From Henckelia pumila (taxonomy: Eukaryota > Streptophyta > Magnoliopsida > Lamiales > Gesneriaceae), in assembly GCF_033568475.1 (NCBI RefSeq), contig NC_133122.1:183787449-183851448 (forward strand): DNA of 64,000 nt, written 5' to 3'. How positions within the stretch are numbered: the first letter of the stretch is position 1; every line of letters starts with the position of its first letter. The notes beneath the pieces are model-generated. The model was not told the origin of the DNA and searched no databases. It saw only the letters and a list, made by a program, of their open reading frames with translations. This document shows positions 11,513 through 22,682 of this stretch, one piece after another. Position numbers and translations under genes: made by a program.

Positions 11513-11613
11513 TTATATTTTGGTTTTTTGAATTCTTTGCGGCTTTTCTCTGTTCAATTCAAATCTAAGCTTATCTTATTTTGGAGTTTAACCAACTCCA
11601 CCCAGCAAACAGT

Positions 11614-14227
11614 ATGGCCCCGAAGAACCAGACGTTTGAGGTGTTTTATGCTGTATATATATATATATACATTTTCAAGAAACACTATTACTTTTGCGAT
11701 GTAGTACATAATCATGGCTGCTGCTGTTCTGTTTGCTGTTGAAGATAATTTTAGGTTCATCTTCACTCGCTCGTCGACAAATCCTTGCTGACATGGGCTA
11801 CCATTTTCAAATCATGGTATGTTTACTTTTTTGTAATTCATTTTTGGGTATTCGTAACATGAGTGTGTTAGTTTGTGTTTCGTGAGTTATGGAGGTATGG
11901 AGCATATTCTTATTTTGGTCGATCTAATTATTACATATTTTGGAGAGCTAACTCTGTACTGCTGAATTGCAACTTGAAATTGACAAGAGAAAAAACCTTG
12001 TTTACGGTGTGAAGTAGTGTTTGAATGGCTTCCTGGATTATTTTTTCACAAATTTTCTCCTTTTAGTTATTCCAGTATTTGTAATTGCAAGTTGCAAAGA
12101 TGTTATTTTTGTTCGACAATTGAATGTGGATGAGTAAGATGGTAACTTCTGGAGATGAGTTTTAGGTAGTGTTTGGGAGAACTTCTAGGAAGCTTTCCCA
12201 AACACTACCTTAGTGCACTCATGCTGAGGGTATACAATATTATTTAACAGTATCTGCGTTCCAAGTTCCACTTATAATGAAGACATCGTATGAATAAGTT
12301 GAATTATATATATAGCGATTTTAGTCTGCAGATATCGATGAGAAAAGTATCAGGAAGGAAAAGGCAGAAGATCTTGTGATGGCCCTTGCTGAGGCCAAGG
12401 TATGATATTTAAACTCTATGTCGATTTAGCCGGAAGCAGTTTCTGATTAATTTTCGAGTTTAATCAATCCATCTTTTAGACATTGTAAGCCACAAAGGGT
12501 ATTCTAATGTGGGGTTGGTAAATATACCTAGCAGCACCTCGCACAATTTTCAAGCTATGTAAGGCTTTTTTCATGGGGGATCTCAAACTTCTCCAGGAAA
12601 AAAGTTAACATTTTATGCTTCTTGTAATCTTTGTATATAGTTGTGGGGATGGAGAATCAAAATAGTTAACATCTCTTTGAAGTTGAGAGGTCATGCTAAT
12701 TGACGCAATGCCTCTAGGCAGCTTCTTGTTATTTAAATCTTGCGCTTGGATGATAATTCGGTTATTTTTACCCTGAAGGCTGATGCGATAATGTCGAAGC
12801 TTCAGAATAGAGACCAATTTGCGGCCATGTCGTCTCACACACTGCTAATCACGGCAGATACAGTATGCTTTCATATCCCTTTCGCCAAAAGTTTTTCTTG
12901 ATCATTTACCTTTAGTGTTTCTCCGAAGGTTTGTTTCTACCGTCATGTAACGGCTAAATAGTTGCATTTCTTGATTTGCTGCAATTTTCTTTCATCATGA
13001 ACGGCTAAGTTTGTCTTGAATTTAAATTTCTTTAAAGGGACAAGGTCAAGAAGTTTAGGATTTCATATCACTTATGGACCAGAGCAATGCTGCATGAACT
13101 CACTTCCCTGACAATTTTTGTGTCGCTATATGGTTCCCTATCATTAGGAGATGGATTCATGGATTTGTTACTTCTATAACTGTGGACAATGTACATAAGT
13201 TTAGCCTAGATTTTTGTATATTCTTTGCGTCTAGGTTCTACGTTGTTGCCTCCTTCAATTTCTTACAAGATATCGATAAGATGTATCCATTAATTTTATA
13301 GTGGTTGATCCAATCTGCTGGTTTTCTCTAGGTGAGGGATTAATTTTTGAAGGTAAGTTTAATTGCATCTAATTGGTGTCAAGGTTGTGGTGCATGAAGG
13401 GGTTGTCAGAGAAAAGCCGTCGAGTAATGATGAAGCAAGACAGTTTATTAGAGGTCAGTTTACTAATTTCTCAACAGCCAGCCCTTACAAGTTACACAAG
13501 GCATCCGATTCTTGTTCACGACTTGTTTTGCAGACTATTCTGGCGGTTCCACTAGAGTGGTTGGATCAGTTGTTGTCACCAACCTGGTTACTGGTTGTAG
13601 AAAAGGAGGATGGGAGAGCGCGGAGGTAGGGACATTACCAGTTCTACCTGGCGTAACATAGACTTGGTACAATATTTGCATGCATAGTTATCTCATATAC
13701 TGTTGATATAAATTATTCAATATGTTTTGGTTGGTTTCTATAAAGAGATTACTAGTTGTGTGTGGCGTAGCATAGACTTGGTACAGTATTCGCACGAAAC
13801 CTATTTATTTTGCTCCCACTTTTCTATGCAGGTTTATTTTCTTGACATACCAGATGAAGTCATTAATAGTCTGGTAAGTTGCTGGAAATAACTGAGCATT
13901 GAGTACTTGGTTTATATTACATTTGCTCATTAGTAATATGGTGTTTTCTCAGATTGAAGAAGGAATGATATTGAACGTTGCCGGGGGTTTAATGCTCGAA
14001 CACCCACTCACTTTGCCTTTGATAGACACCGTGGTTAGCCTCTCTGGCTCGAAGTCACGTCATTTGAGCATACCTTAACAAATGGTTACCTTATTTATAG
14101 TCTCTTGAAACATGAAATATACCATTTTCACGATAACTCTTGTGATGTTTTACAGATAGGAACTGCCGATTGTGTAATGGGACTTTCGAAATCGCTGACA
14201 GAGAAGCTCATTCAGGAAGCTCTATAG
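11614..14227 (+). CDS. Maf-like nucleotide pyrophosphatase, nine exons
   Basis: Predicted Maf/HAM1-type house-cleaning pyrophosphatase, which hydrolyses non-canonical or excess nucleoside triphosphates to monophosphates. Exons read from GT-AG borders: 11614-11640, 11745-11816, 12325-12399, 12779-12862, 13384-13453, 13534-13625, 13832-13873, 13953-14033, 14156-14227. The joined product is 204 residues, the usual size. It runs from MAPKNQTFE through IILGSSSLARRQILADMGY (substrate loop with the conserved SSSxxRR), SADIDEKSIRKEKAEDLV, LLITADT (catalytic Asp), VVREKPSS, YSGGSTRVVGSV and NVAGGLMLEHPL to the end MGLSKSLTEKLIQEAL. All family blocks are present and all phases agree. The first exon is only nine codons, so its start is the least certain part. 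The tRNA-Gln lies in its promoter or leader, and a 46-bp hairpin MITE sits in intron 2. Confidence 0.93.
12165..12210. mobile_element. Tiny Tourist-like hairpin MITE in a Maf intron
   Basis: Perfect 14-bp inverted ends GGTAGTGTTTGGGA and TCCCAAACACTACC around an 18-bp centre, flanked on both sides by TTA, the target duplication of PIF/Harbinger elements. Relatives lie at 41836-41931 and 56446-56539. Confidence 0.75.
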
Positions 14228-14944
14228 CGCATTGGTTATGGCCTATGACTATACACTATCACAATAGATCTTCCCAAATATTTTGTTGGATTTTTACTGG
14301 ATATTTTCCAGATTAAAAGCAACTCGCTGTTCCTTTATAATCATTGTTATGGGTCTCGTATTTTTGAATTCTGATTGCTGAATTTACCACGTGTGCTTCT
14401 ACCTTTGCATGTCTATTGCCTAACATCGTTGCCTTGCTATTCACATCCTAAGTCACCGGAGAAAATTAAACCCGAGAAAGGCGAAAGGAAAACTAAGTAT
14501 GAAAAGCTACATATCATGCATTATGATCCACAATTATGGTTTGCTGGAAGTTATTTAATTCTTCTATGATTTTTTTTTTCCATTGAGCCACTTGCGTGTC
14601 AAGTTTGCTGCATTTTAACTCTAAAAGAGTTACTGGATCATGGGAATGTTAGCTTCTTTTTTTTTTTTGAGTGAATATGGGAATGTTAGCTTTGTCATTG
14701 AATGTGACTAGAGCAAGTGATAAGCACTTTATTTGTTCACATTGTGAAAAATGGAAAAAACCATACAAAAAGAAATGTCTTAGCAGTTGAAACAAGATTG
14801 ACGTGTAATGTGTACTGGTTTCAGAAATTACTCGTTGCTTGTTAAATGGACTTCTTGTAATCCAACAACTATAATTGTGTTGTCTATGCATGGTCACGTT
14901 TTTTGTCTTGGGGCACAGTAATTGTCAAACTTTTTTACTTAAGT
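14228..14944. other. 3' flank of the Maf-like gene, no further gene seen
   Basis: Likely 3' UTR and intergenic DNA; short ORFs here do not resemble known proteins. Confidence 0.5.
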
Positions 14945-15166
14945 AGGGGTGGTTTTTCGGTATACTTTACCATAAATATTGGTATGAAAAAAATTTATAC
15001 CGATATCGATAGTAAAATTCCAAAACTTTAGTACGAAAAAAATCCATATTGATACCATATAGATATCGAAAAAAATTCGGTATATCGAAAAAATGTCTGT
15101 ATATCAAAAAAAATTCGATACGATATGCCAAAATTCCGGTATTTCGATATGGTATGTCAGTCCTAG
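14945..15166. mobile_element. Non-autonomous hAT-like element with 8-bp target duplication
   Basis: The 222-bp body is rich in CGGTAT and ACCGATATCG-like words. It is flanked on both sides by ACTTAAGT (14937-14944 and 15167-15174), an 8-bp duplication typical of hAT insertion. The ends are AGGGGTGG on the left and CAGTCCTAG on the right, only weakly inverted. Confidence 0.7.
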
Positions 15167-15174
15167 ACTTAAGT

Positions 15175-15856
15175 TCAAATTTCAATGTTGATGCTTGCCA
15201 CTTTCTTCTTTTTTTCTTATATTATTGTGCTTTGTGTTGATCAATTCGGAATACTATTTTATTTCTTGATGCTATAGTGTTTTTTAAAATGATTTCTTAA
15301 GCAAGAATATAAACTTTCTTGCGAATTATGCATCCATTTTTGTAGGTGGAAAGTTATAATTTTCTTGTAATTGAGTTGAGGCAGCCAGATAAACTGATAA
15401 TACGGAGTGCAAAGACTGGCATGTTCAAGACTTTTTGTCAAAAGTCTTGGTCTCTTGACATGGTGCCTTGGTCTCGACAATTCACAGTCGTAGGAGAAAA
15501 AAAAATTAAAAAAAAAGTAAAATCAATTACAAATATATAGAAAAAATAAAAAGAAATAAAAAAATATCTCAATAGCAAACAAGAAAAAAATGAGAAAAAT
15601 AAAATTAATATTAAATTTTTTTTTATAAAATAATAGTCCAAACACATTCTCAATTATTTTTAACTTTAAAAATATTTTTATAAAATAGTTGACCAAACAT
15701 ATTTTTAACTATAAAAACATTTTTTTTATAAAACAGTTGTCCAAACAAATATTTATTTTTAAAACAAATTTTAAAATATTTTATAAATTTTTTTTGAAAA
15801 ACACTTTTATGAAAATGTTTTTAAAGTTGTTGTTCAAACGCAGCACACGCAAATCG
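15175..15856. other. Intergenic; AT-rich repeat with CCAAACA words
   Basis: No gene recognised. From about 15650 to 15840 the words GTCCAAACA and ATTTTTATAAAA recur, like AT-rich MITE remnants also seen at about 44650-45010. Confidence 0.4.
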
Positions 15857-16322
15857 TGTGCAATATAATATATATTAATGATCGTGACACATGATTTTCA
15901 CATGCTTGATAATTTGATATATAAATTAGAGAGAAGTTGTAAAAACATTTTGTAAATAATTTAATAAAAATTGATAAATGATGAAATTTGAAAAAAGAGA
16001 TAAACATAAAAGGAGATAAAGCTGTTAGAGAAAAGCGAGGATAATTTAGTCATTTAAAATCTAGCATAAAATCGATATGTGTTAAAGCATGTGCAATATA
16101 ATATATATTAATGATCGTGGCACATGATTTTCACGTGCTTAATAATTTGATATATAAATTAGAGAGAAGTTGTAAAAACATTTTGTAAATAATTTAATAG
16201 AAATTGATAAATGATGAAATTTGAAAAAAGAGATAAACATAAAAGGAGATAAGGCTGTTAGAGAAAAGCGAGGATAATTTAGTCATTTAAAATCTAACAT
16301 AAAATCGATATGTGCTAAATTT
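15857..16322. repeat. Tandem duplication, two copies of about 233 bp
   Basis: The segment starting GTGCAATATAATATATATTA at 15858 repeats at 16091 with only a few differences and without a gap. Both copies end around TAAAATCGATATGTG. No coding potential was seen. Confidence 0.9.
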
Positions 16323-17420
16323 AGGGGTAAAATGAGAAGAATTCTTGGTGTAGTTTGACACACCAAAATCGGTTAGTTTAAGGGATTGAACTATTAGTGA
16401 AACGACCCTAACTCTCTAATAAATAAATATGCGGAAAATTTTTTTTTTTTTTTATACTACTAAATAAATATATGTACATATATGCCCATACATATATGCA
16501 CAGAATAAAATAATTAAAATAAATACACGACTAAATAAATAAATAATTAAATACTTAAGAAAAATGCATTCTTTTAAATAACCATCTGAGTCAAAACAAT
16601 AATTAAAAATATACTGCATAAATAAAATAATTAAAATGTGTGCATGCACTAAAAATATTTAATAAAATATTCCAATAAACCTCAACCACTAAAAATATTA
16701 AAATGTATCATGACAACATGCACGGTGACTCAGAAGCTGTCACGGTCACGGGGCTACTGCAGCGCTGCTCATACATCCTCACCACCGGTAGGAGTAACCT
16801 GCTCCTCTACGTACTCACCTGCACCATAACAGTGTAGTGAGCCTAGAGGCCCAACATGCATACTAACAAGGGTTTAAAAATAATTTAAATCAATTTAATA
16901 CTAATACATACATATACATGAATGAGCATGCTTAAAAATTACATAACATAACTTACATAAATAAACATACATAACATACATAATATCATACATACTAGAG
17001 TTGTTGAGCATTTATTTTCTTAACATCGAATGGTCCTATCCGTAAGTGTGACCCATAGTGCGACTGATCAGTCTAAGAAACCATCGTACGAGGCTGGTGG
17101 CGAACCACCCATACATAAATGGCAGAAAACTGCCCATACATAAATGGCAGAAACTGCCCATACATAAATGGCCACACTACTTCAATTTCCACCTGAAATA
17201 TTTTATTTGCTCAACCATAGAAATTCAATCATAGCATAAAAATTGATTTCATGAATGCATGTACTTAAATAAATTGTGTGTCCTTCATTTATATTTAATT
17301 TATTTTTTAATATCATATAAATATTCAAATAACTTTTCATGCATAAAAATAATTAAATATAAACTCGGGACACACGCAAATTTCTCATGGTTTGATACAG
17401 CTGCTGGCCCTAGACATGCA

Positions 17421-17560
17421 AGCCCATTAACTTAAGACTTGGCCCATAAATCAACCAAAGCCCATTAAGACTAAATTAGGCCCAATAACACTGTCCCTGA
17501 CCCAATGGGCCCAAAAGCCCAATAATAGGCCCAATAACTTTCATGGGCTCCCAAGCCCAT
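17421..17560 (-). promoter_or_regulatory. Cluster of site II (TGGGCC/T) motifs in the LTR
   Basis: About nine TGGGCC or TGGGCT words (minus strand) in 140 bp, repeated in the other LTR at about 24939-25078. In plant promoters such site II elements bind TCP factors and are linked to expression in dividing cells. The motif cluster is seen; promoter use is inference. Confidence 0.5.
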
Positions 17561-17875
17561 AAAAATTTCTGGCCAACTTAAAAACTTAAATAAAAATTAT
17601 TAAAAGCCCAGAAATAACTAAAATAACCCAAAATAATTTAATGGAACCCAAATAAATTAAATGGTACTAATTAAATTTTTGGAAATTTAATTAGTCCATT
17701 TAATTCCTAATTAACTTAAAGACTTAAAAATAAAAATACCCGAGCCCAATTAAAATAATCCGGACCCGGACCCACTTAACTTAACCCATCTTATTTTAGA
17801 CCCGACCCGGATCCAAGTCAAACCCTAGAACCCGAAACCCTACCTTACCTTTCCCTCCTTGTCTCGGCCGCACGA

Positions 17876-17962
17876 GCAGCAGGCCTTCACGGCCTGCTGC
17901 AGCCCAGCTCCGGCCACCGTGGCCGGAGCCCCGCCGGCAGGACCTCCCCAGGGTCCTGCCGG
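17876..17962. repeat. Three consecutive GC-rich hairpins in the LTR
   Basis: GCAGCAGGCC/GGCCTGCTGC, GCTCCGGCCA/TGGCCGGAGC and CCGGCAGGACC/GGTCCTGCCGG are adjacent perfect inverted repeats with 3- to 8-nt loops. They are unchanged in the other LTR at 25407-25493. Confidence 0.9.
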
Positions 17963-19069
17963 TTCGAACCATACCCTGGCCCGAACCCCATGCTATCCCC
18001 TTAGCCTACACCGAAACCTCTTCCACGAACCCTAGCCTGCGCAGCAGAAAACGGGCAGTCATGGTTCATCTCGAACCAGACCGGTCCTAGCCCGTTCCAA
18101 CCCGTGTCTGACCCTGCCACTCGACCCTAGGGACCCCAAAGAACCTTTCTAACCATGGACCAGCAGCCCACCTAGCCATGGACATGAAAAACGTGAGCAT
18201 GCAATCACAAACCAAAACCGAGTGCTTGAGAGAACAAATTTTGAAAGAAACGTGCTGTCAAAAAGATGAGTCTCGGTACTACACACCCACACACATACAT
18301 ACACTGATATAGGATTAAAAAGTGAATAGAAACATGCCTTAATACCGATTTATAGAGCTAAAAGCGTGTACGACGGGCTTCGGGACGATGGGACGACGAC
18401 GGGATGCCTTGGCTTGCTTGGAACCTTCGAAAACCGACCTCCTATGGAGTTTTAGGGCTGAAGACCGATTGGAGAAGATGATGAACAGTGGGGTGACGGC
18501 TGGGAGCTTGGAGTGATCGGCTAGAATAGGGTTTTAGGTAGAATAGGTTTTATTTTTTGGTGTTAATTAAAATATAGGTTAAATAATTAAATATAAAAAG
18601 GTTTTAAATAATTAATATACAACTTAAACCCCTAATTAAACTAAAAAAAATAAGATAACATAAAATAAATCTCGAAATATTAATTTAGGGGAATTTTAAA
18701 AATACTAAAAAGTCAGTATTTTGACTAATTTTGGATAAAAATGACCCCTAAAATTAAATAAAATTAAATACTTAAAATTTTGAGATAATAAAACTCAAAA
18801 TAATATTTTAAGGCTCTAAAAAGGCTCATAAAATAATTTGGGTGGAAAGTCGTCATCTCGTCCGTCCACGGTCCCGTCTACGCGATCAAATAATAAAAAT
18901 ACTAAAAATCATAAAAATTACTAATTATGGGTTAAATGCTTAAAAATGAATTAAATCATGCATAAATAATTCACATAATTATTTAACCCATAAATCATAA
19001 AATTTAAATAATTAATTATCCTAATTATGCAGGCGGATTTATGTAATTAAAAATACCGGGTGTTACAAT

Positions 19070-19081
19070 TCTCCCCCTCTT
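19070..19081 (-). other. Polypurine tract of the Tekay element
   Basis: The minus strand reads AAGAGGGGGAGA just before the 3' LTR start TGTAACACC, the usual place for plus-strand priming. Confidence 0.9.
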
Positions 19082-19112
19082 AAATTGAATTTCGTCCTCG
19101 AAATTAAAGTAC

Positions 19113-22100
19113 TTACCCGAACAACTCCGGGTAGCGAGTCCTCATATCCTCCTCGGTCTCCCAAGTAGCTTCCTCCTCCGAGTGATTCAGCCACTGGACT
19201 CTGACCATCGGTATGACCCGCGTCCTAAGCCTCCGCTCCTCTCTAGCCAAAATCCGCATTGGTCTCTCCTCGTAAACAAGATCTGGTGGCAACTGTAAGG
19301 GCTCGAAATCCAACACATGCGACGGGTTGGAGACATATCTCCGAAGCATGGATACATGGAAAACGTTGTGCACTGCCGCTAGCCCTGGAGGTAGAGCTAA
19401 ACGATAGGCCAACGTGCCAACTCGCTCCAAGATCTCGAATGGCCCTATATATCTCGGATTAAGCTTGCCTCTCCGTCTAAAACGCGCTACTCCCTTCATA
19501 GGTGACACCTTCAAGAATACGTGATCACCTACAGCAAACTCCAAATCGCGTCGTCTGTCATCTGCATAACTCTTCTGCCGACTCTGCGCAGTCCTCATCC
19601 TCGCTCGGATCTGCGTCACGATGTCAGCTGTCTGCTGCACAATCTCTGGACCCAACAAAATCCTCTCACCAACCTCATCTCAATGCACAGGAGATCTGCA
19701 TCTCCTCCCATAAAGTGCTGCATAAGGAGCCATACCTATAGACGACTGAAAGCTGTTGTTATAGGTAAACTCCACTAATGGCAGTCTAGTCTCCCAAGAT
19801 CCTCGAAAATCGATGACACAAGCTCTCAAAAGATCCTCGAGAACCTGGATCACTCTCTCGGACTGACCATCTGTCTGGGGATGAAATGTTGTACTGAACA
19901 AAAGTCTAGTACCCAAAGCTGTGTGCAGACTCTTCCAAAACGCTGAGGTGAACCTCGGATCTCTGTCTGACACGATAGACACTGGTATGCCATGCAGTCT
20001 AACAATCTCTCTGATGTAAAGCTCTGCATACTGTGTCAAAGTGTAAGTAGTTCTTACCGGCAAGAAATGAGCTGACTTGGTGAGTCTATCCACAATCACC
20101 CAAATTGCTGTACACCCTCTGGTACTCCTCGGTAAGCCAACCACAAAGTCCATCGTAATATTCTCCCACTTCCATTCCGGAATAGGGAGAGGTCTAAGAA
20201 GTCCTGCTGGACGCTGATGCTCTGCTTTGACTTGCTGACAAGTCAAGCACTCTGACACCACTCTCCCGATGTCACTCTTCATCCCAGGCCACCAATACAA
20301 TAACTGCAAGTCTCGGTACATCTTCGTACTTCCGGGGTGAATGGAGTACGGAGATGCATGAGCCTCTGCTAGAATCTCGGCTCTCAACTGATCAACGTTC
20401 GGTACCCACATCCTCCCACGGTACTGAACGATGCCATCCTCCACTGTATACAAGAGATTACCTCTGGCCTCATCTCTCTGTCTCCATCGCTGTAGCTCCT
20501 CATCAGTGGACTGTCCCTCTCTAATCCGATCTCGCAGAACTGGCTGCACCATCAACACTGACAAGCTCGGTGCATGGCCACTCGGATAGCACTCCAAACC
20601 AAATCTCTGAATCTCGGTCTGTAGTGGTAACTGTACAGTCAAACATGATACCACTGACGACTTCCGACTCAAAGCATCTGCCACTACATTAGCCTTACCC
20701 GGATGGTAGCTAATGTCACAGTCATAGTCCTTAACAAGCTCAAGCCATCTGCGCTGCCTCATGTTCAACTCCTTCTGGGTGAAGAAGTACTTGAGGCTCT
20801 TGTGGTCGGTGAAAATCTTGCATTTCTCGCCGTAAAGATAGTGCCTCCAGATTTTCAACGCAAATACCACTGCTGCAAGCTCCAAATCATGCGTCGGATA
20901 GTTCTGCTCATGAATCTTCAACTGTCGCGACGCATATGCGATAACTCTGCCACTCTGCATAAGTACTGCGCCCAAACCAAGCTTGGACGCGTCGGTGTAC
21001 ACCACTAACTCCTCATGTGGCACTGTCATAGCTAACACAGGTGCTGAAGTAAGTGCTTCCTTCAGCTGATCAAAGCTCCTCTGACAATCTGGACTCCAAC
21101 TATACTTCGCGTTCTTCTTGGTTAAGGAAGTCAAGGGTACTGCAATAGAGGAAAAACCCTTGATGAACTTCCTATAGTATCCTGCCAAACCCAAGAAGCT
21201 ACGAATCTCCGAAGCATTCTTTGGAATCCCCCAATCCTTCATTGCCTGCACCTTGGACTGATCCACTGCAATCCCATCCTTAGAAATAATGTGGCCTAGA
21301 AACGCCACTTGCTCCAACCAAAACTCACACTTACTGAACTTTGCAAACAGTCGATGCTCTCTCAAAGTCTGCAAGGCTGTATGCAAATGCTGTGTATGCT
21401 CCTCAATGCTCCTCGAGTAGATCAATATGTCATCAATGAATACAATGACAAACTGATCTAGATACGGCTGGAAGACACGATGCATGAGATCCATAAAAAC
21501 TGCTGGAGCATTGGTCAACCCAAAGGGCATCACTAAGAACTCGTAATGCCCATATCGTGTCCTAAAGGCAGTCTTAGACACGTCTGAATCCCTGACTCTC
21601 AGCTGATGGTAACCAGATCGCAGATCGATCTTGGAGAATACCGAAGCTCCCTACAACTGATCGAATAAATCCTCTATCCTCGGTAGTGGATACTTATTCT
21701 TCACTGTGACTCTGTTGAGTTCCCGGTAGTCGATGCACAATCTCATGCTGCCGTCCTTCTTCTTCACGAACAACACTGGAGCTCCCCATGGAGAAAAGCT
21801 AGGACGAACAAAACCCTTCTCCAACAGCTCCTGAATCTGCTCCTTCAACTCTCTCATCTCTGTAGGAGCAAGTCGATACGGTGCCTTAGAGATAGGCACA
21901 GTATCCGGCAACAACTCAATACTGAACTCCACCTCTCTCACTGGTGGAACTCCTGCAACATCGTCAGGAAAAACATCTGGATAGTCACGTACCACCTCTA
22001 TATCTGATAAAGATCTGCTAGAAACATCTGAGGTAGTGACCACACTAGCAAGAAAACCCTGACATCCATGGCGCAACAGTTTCCTCGCACGAACAAGTGA

Positions 22101-22486
22101 TATCATCTGAGGAATACTGCTAGACTGAGATGCAAAGAAAGTAAACATCTCACCTCCTGCTGGCTTCACTGACACTGTCCTACGTCGGAAATCAATCGAA
22201 GCTCCATTAACTGATAGCCAGTCCATACCCAGAATCAAGTCAAACCCAGTCAATGGAAGAACCACTAGATCTGCTCGAATGGAGTGTCCCTGCAACTCCA
22301 ATTCCAGGTCCCTGATGACACTAGTGGTAGTGATAATCTGTCCGGATGGCATGGTAACATCGTAACCACTGTCTACAACCTCTGGTGAAATGCCTATCCG
22401 TCTGATAAAATCCCGGGAGATAAACGAATGCGTGGCTCCTGAATCTAGCAACGCAAACGTGGAGTTGCCTCCAACTAGAATTCTCC
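19113..22486 (-). pseudogene. Tekay pol: protease, reverse transcriptase, RNase H, integrase, chromodomain
   Basis: Enzyme polyprotein of the retrotransposon. The frame opens right after the probable intron ([22 protein letters not shown]). Protease has DSGATHS. Reverse transcriptase spans [30 protein letters not shown] and the active site FIDDILIYS (near 21440). RNase H has [14 protein letters not shown]. Integrase shows the HHCC finger ([10 protein letters not shown]...CLTCQQVK), [18 protein letters not shown] and [11 protein letters not shown]. The C-terminus RVIPMVRVQWLNH...EEATWETEEDM is the degenerate chromodomain of the lineage. Two in-frame stops break it: TAG at 21649-21651 after EDLFDQL, where the family has Gln, and TGA at 19678-19680 after RRCRSPVH, where it has Trp. 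Both look like C-to-T or G-to-A changes. No frameshift was seen. An ORF start at 22451 is only a TTG and is not the real start. Confidence 0.92.
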
Positions 22487-22682
22487 CTGCACGCAGAAGA
22501 TTCCCAACAATTCACACCACTATGCTCCCAAGGTTAAAACACTAAAATCCTTAATTCTAATCACAAAGAAACAAAATTCTTATTCTAGCATGCTGATAAT
22601 TAAACTCATGTAACAGACATTCAGATATAATCGCAATTAAACAAAAGCAAAGAATTGAAAAAGTTCTAGGGGTTAGGTATAC
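22487..22682 (-). other. Probable 196-nt spliceosomal intron between gag and protease
   Basis: On the minus strand the segment starts GTATACCTAACC after exon end ATCACCG and finishes GCGTGCAG before GGAGAATTC. Joining across it turns ITG-IPNP-stop into [17 protein letters not shown], the continuous Gag-Pol sequence expected in Tekay elements. The segment is strikingly AT/T-rich next to GC-rich coding DNA. It holds stops in the pol frame and a branch-like TTTTAAC about 50 nt before the acceptor (22533-22540). Splicing itself is inferred, not shown. Confidence 0.75.

Larger units (their letters stand above)
16398..19067 (-). repeat. 3' LTR of the Tekay element
   Basis: 2670 bp; on the minus strand it begins TGTAACACCCGG and ends GGGTCGTTTCA. 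It holds a triple 27-bp repeat (CCCATACATAAATGGCAGAA, about 17107-17174), three GC-rich hairpins at 17876-17962 and a GGCCCA-rich block at 17421-17560. The 65-codon minus ORF found identically in both LTRs is non-coding LTR sequence. Confidence 0.96.

Noticed and set aside
16452-16649. 65-codon minus ORF, identical at 23970-24167
   Set aside because: Identical because both copies lie in the two LTRs of one element; hydrophobic AT-driven composition with no family match.
22451-22451. Start of pol at 22451
   Set aside because: The codon is TTG, and family sequence continues upstream to the probable splice acceptor at 22486.
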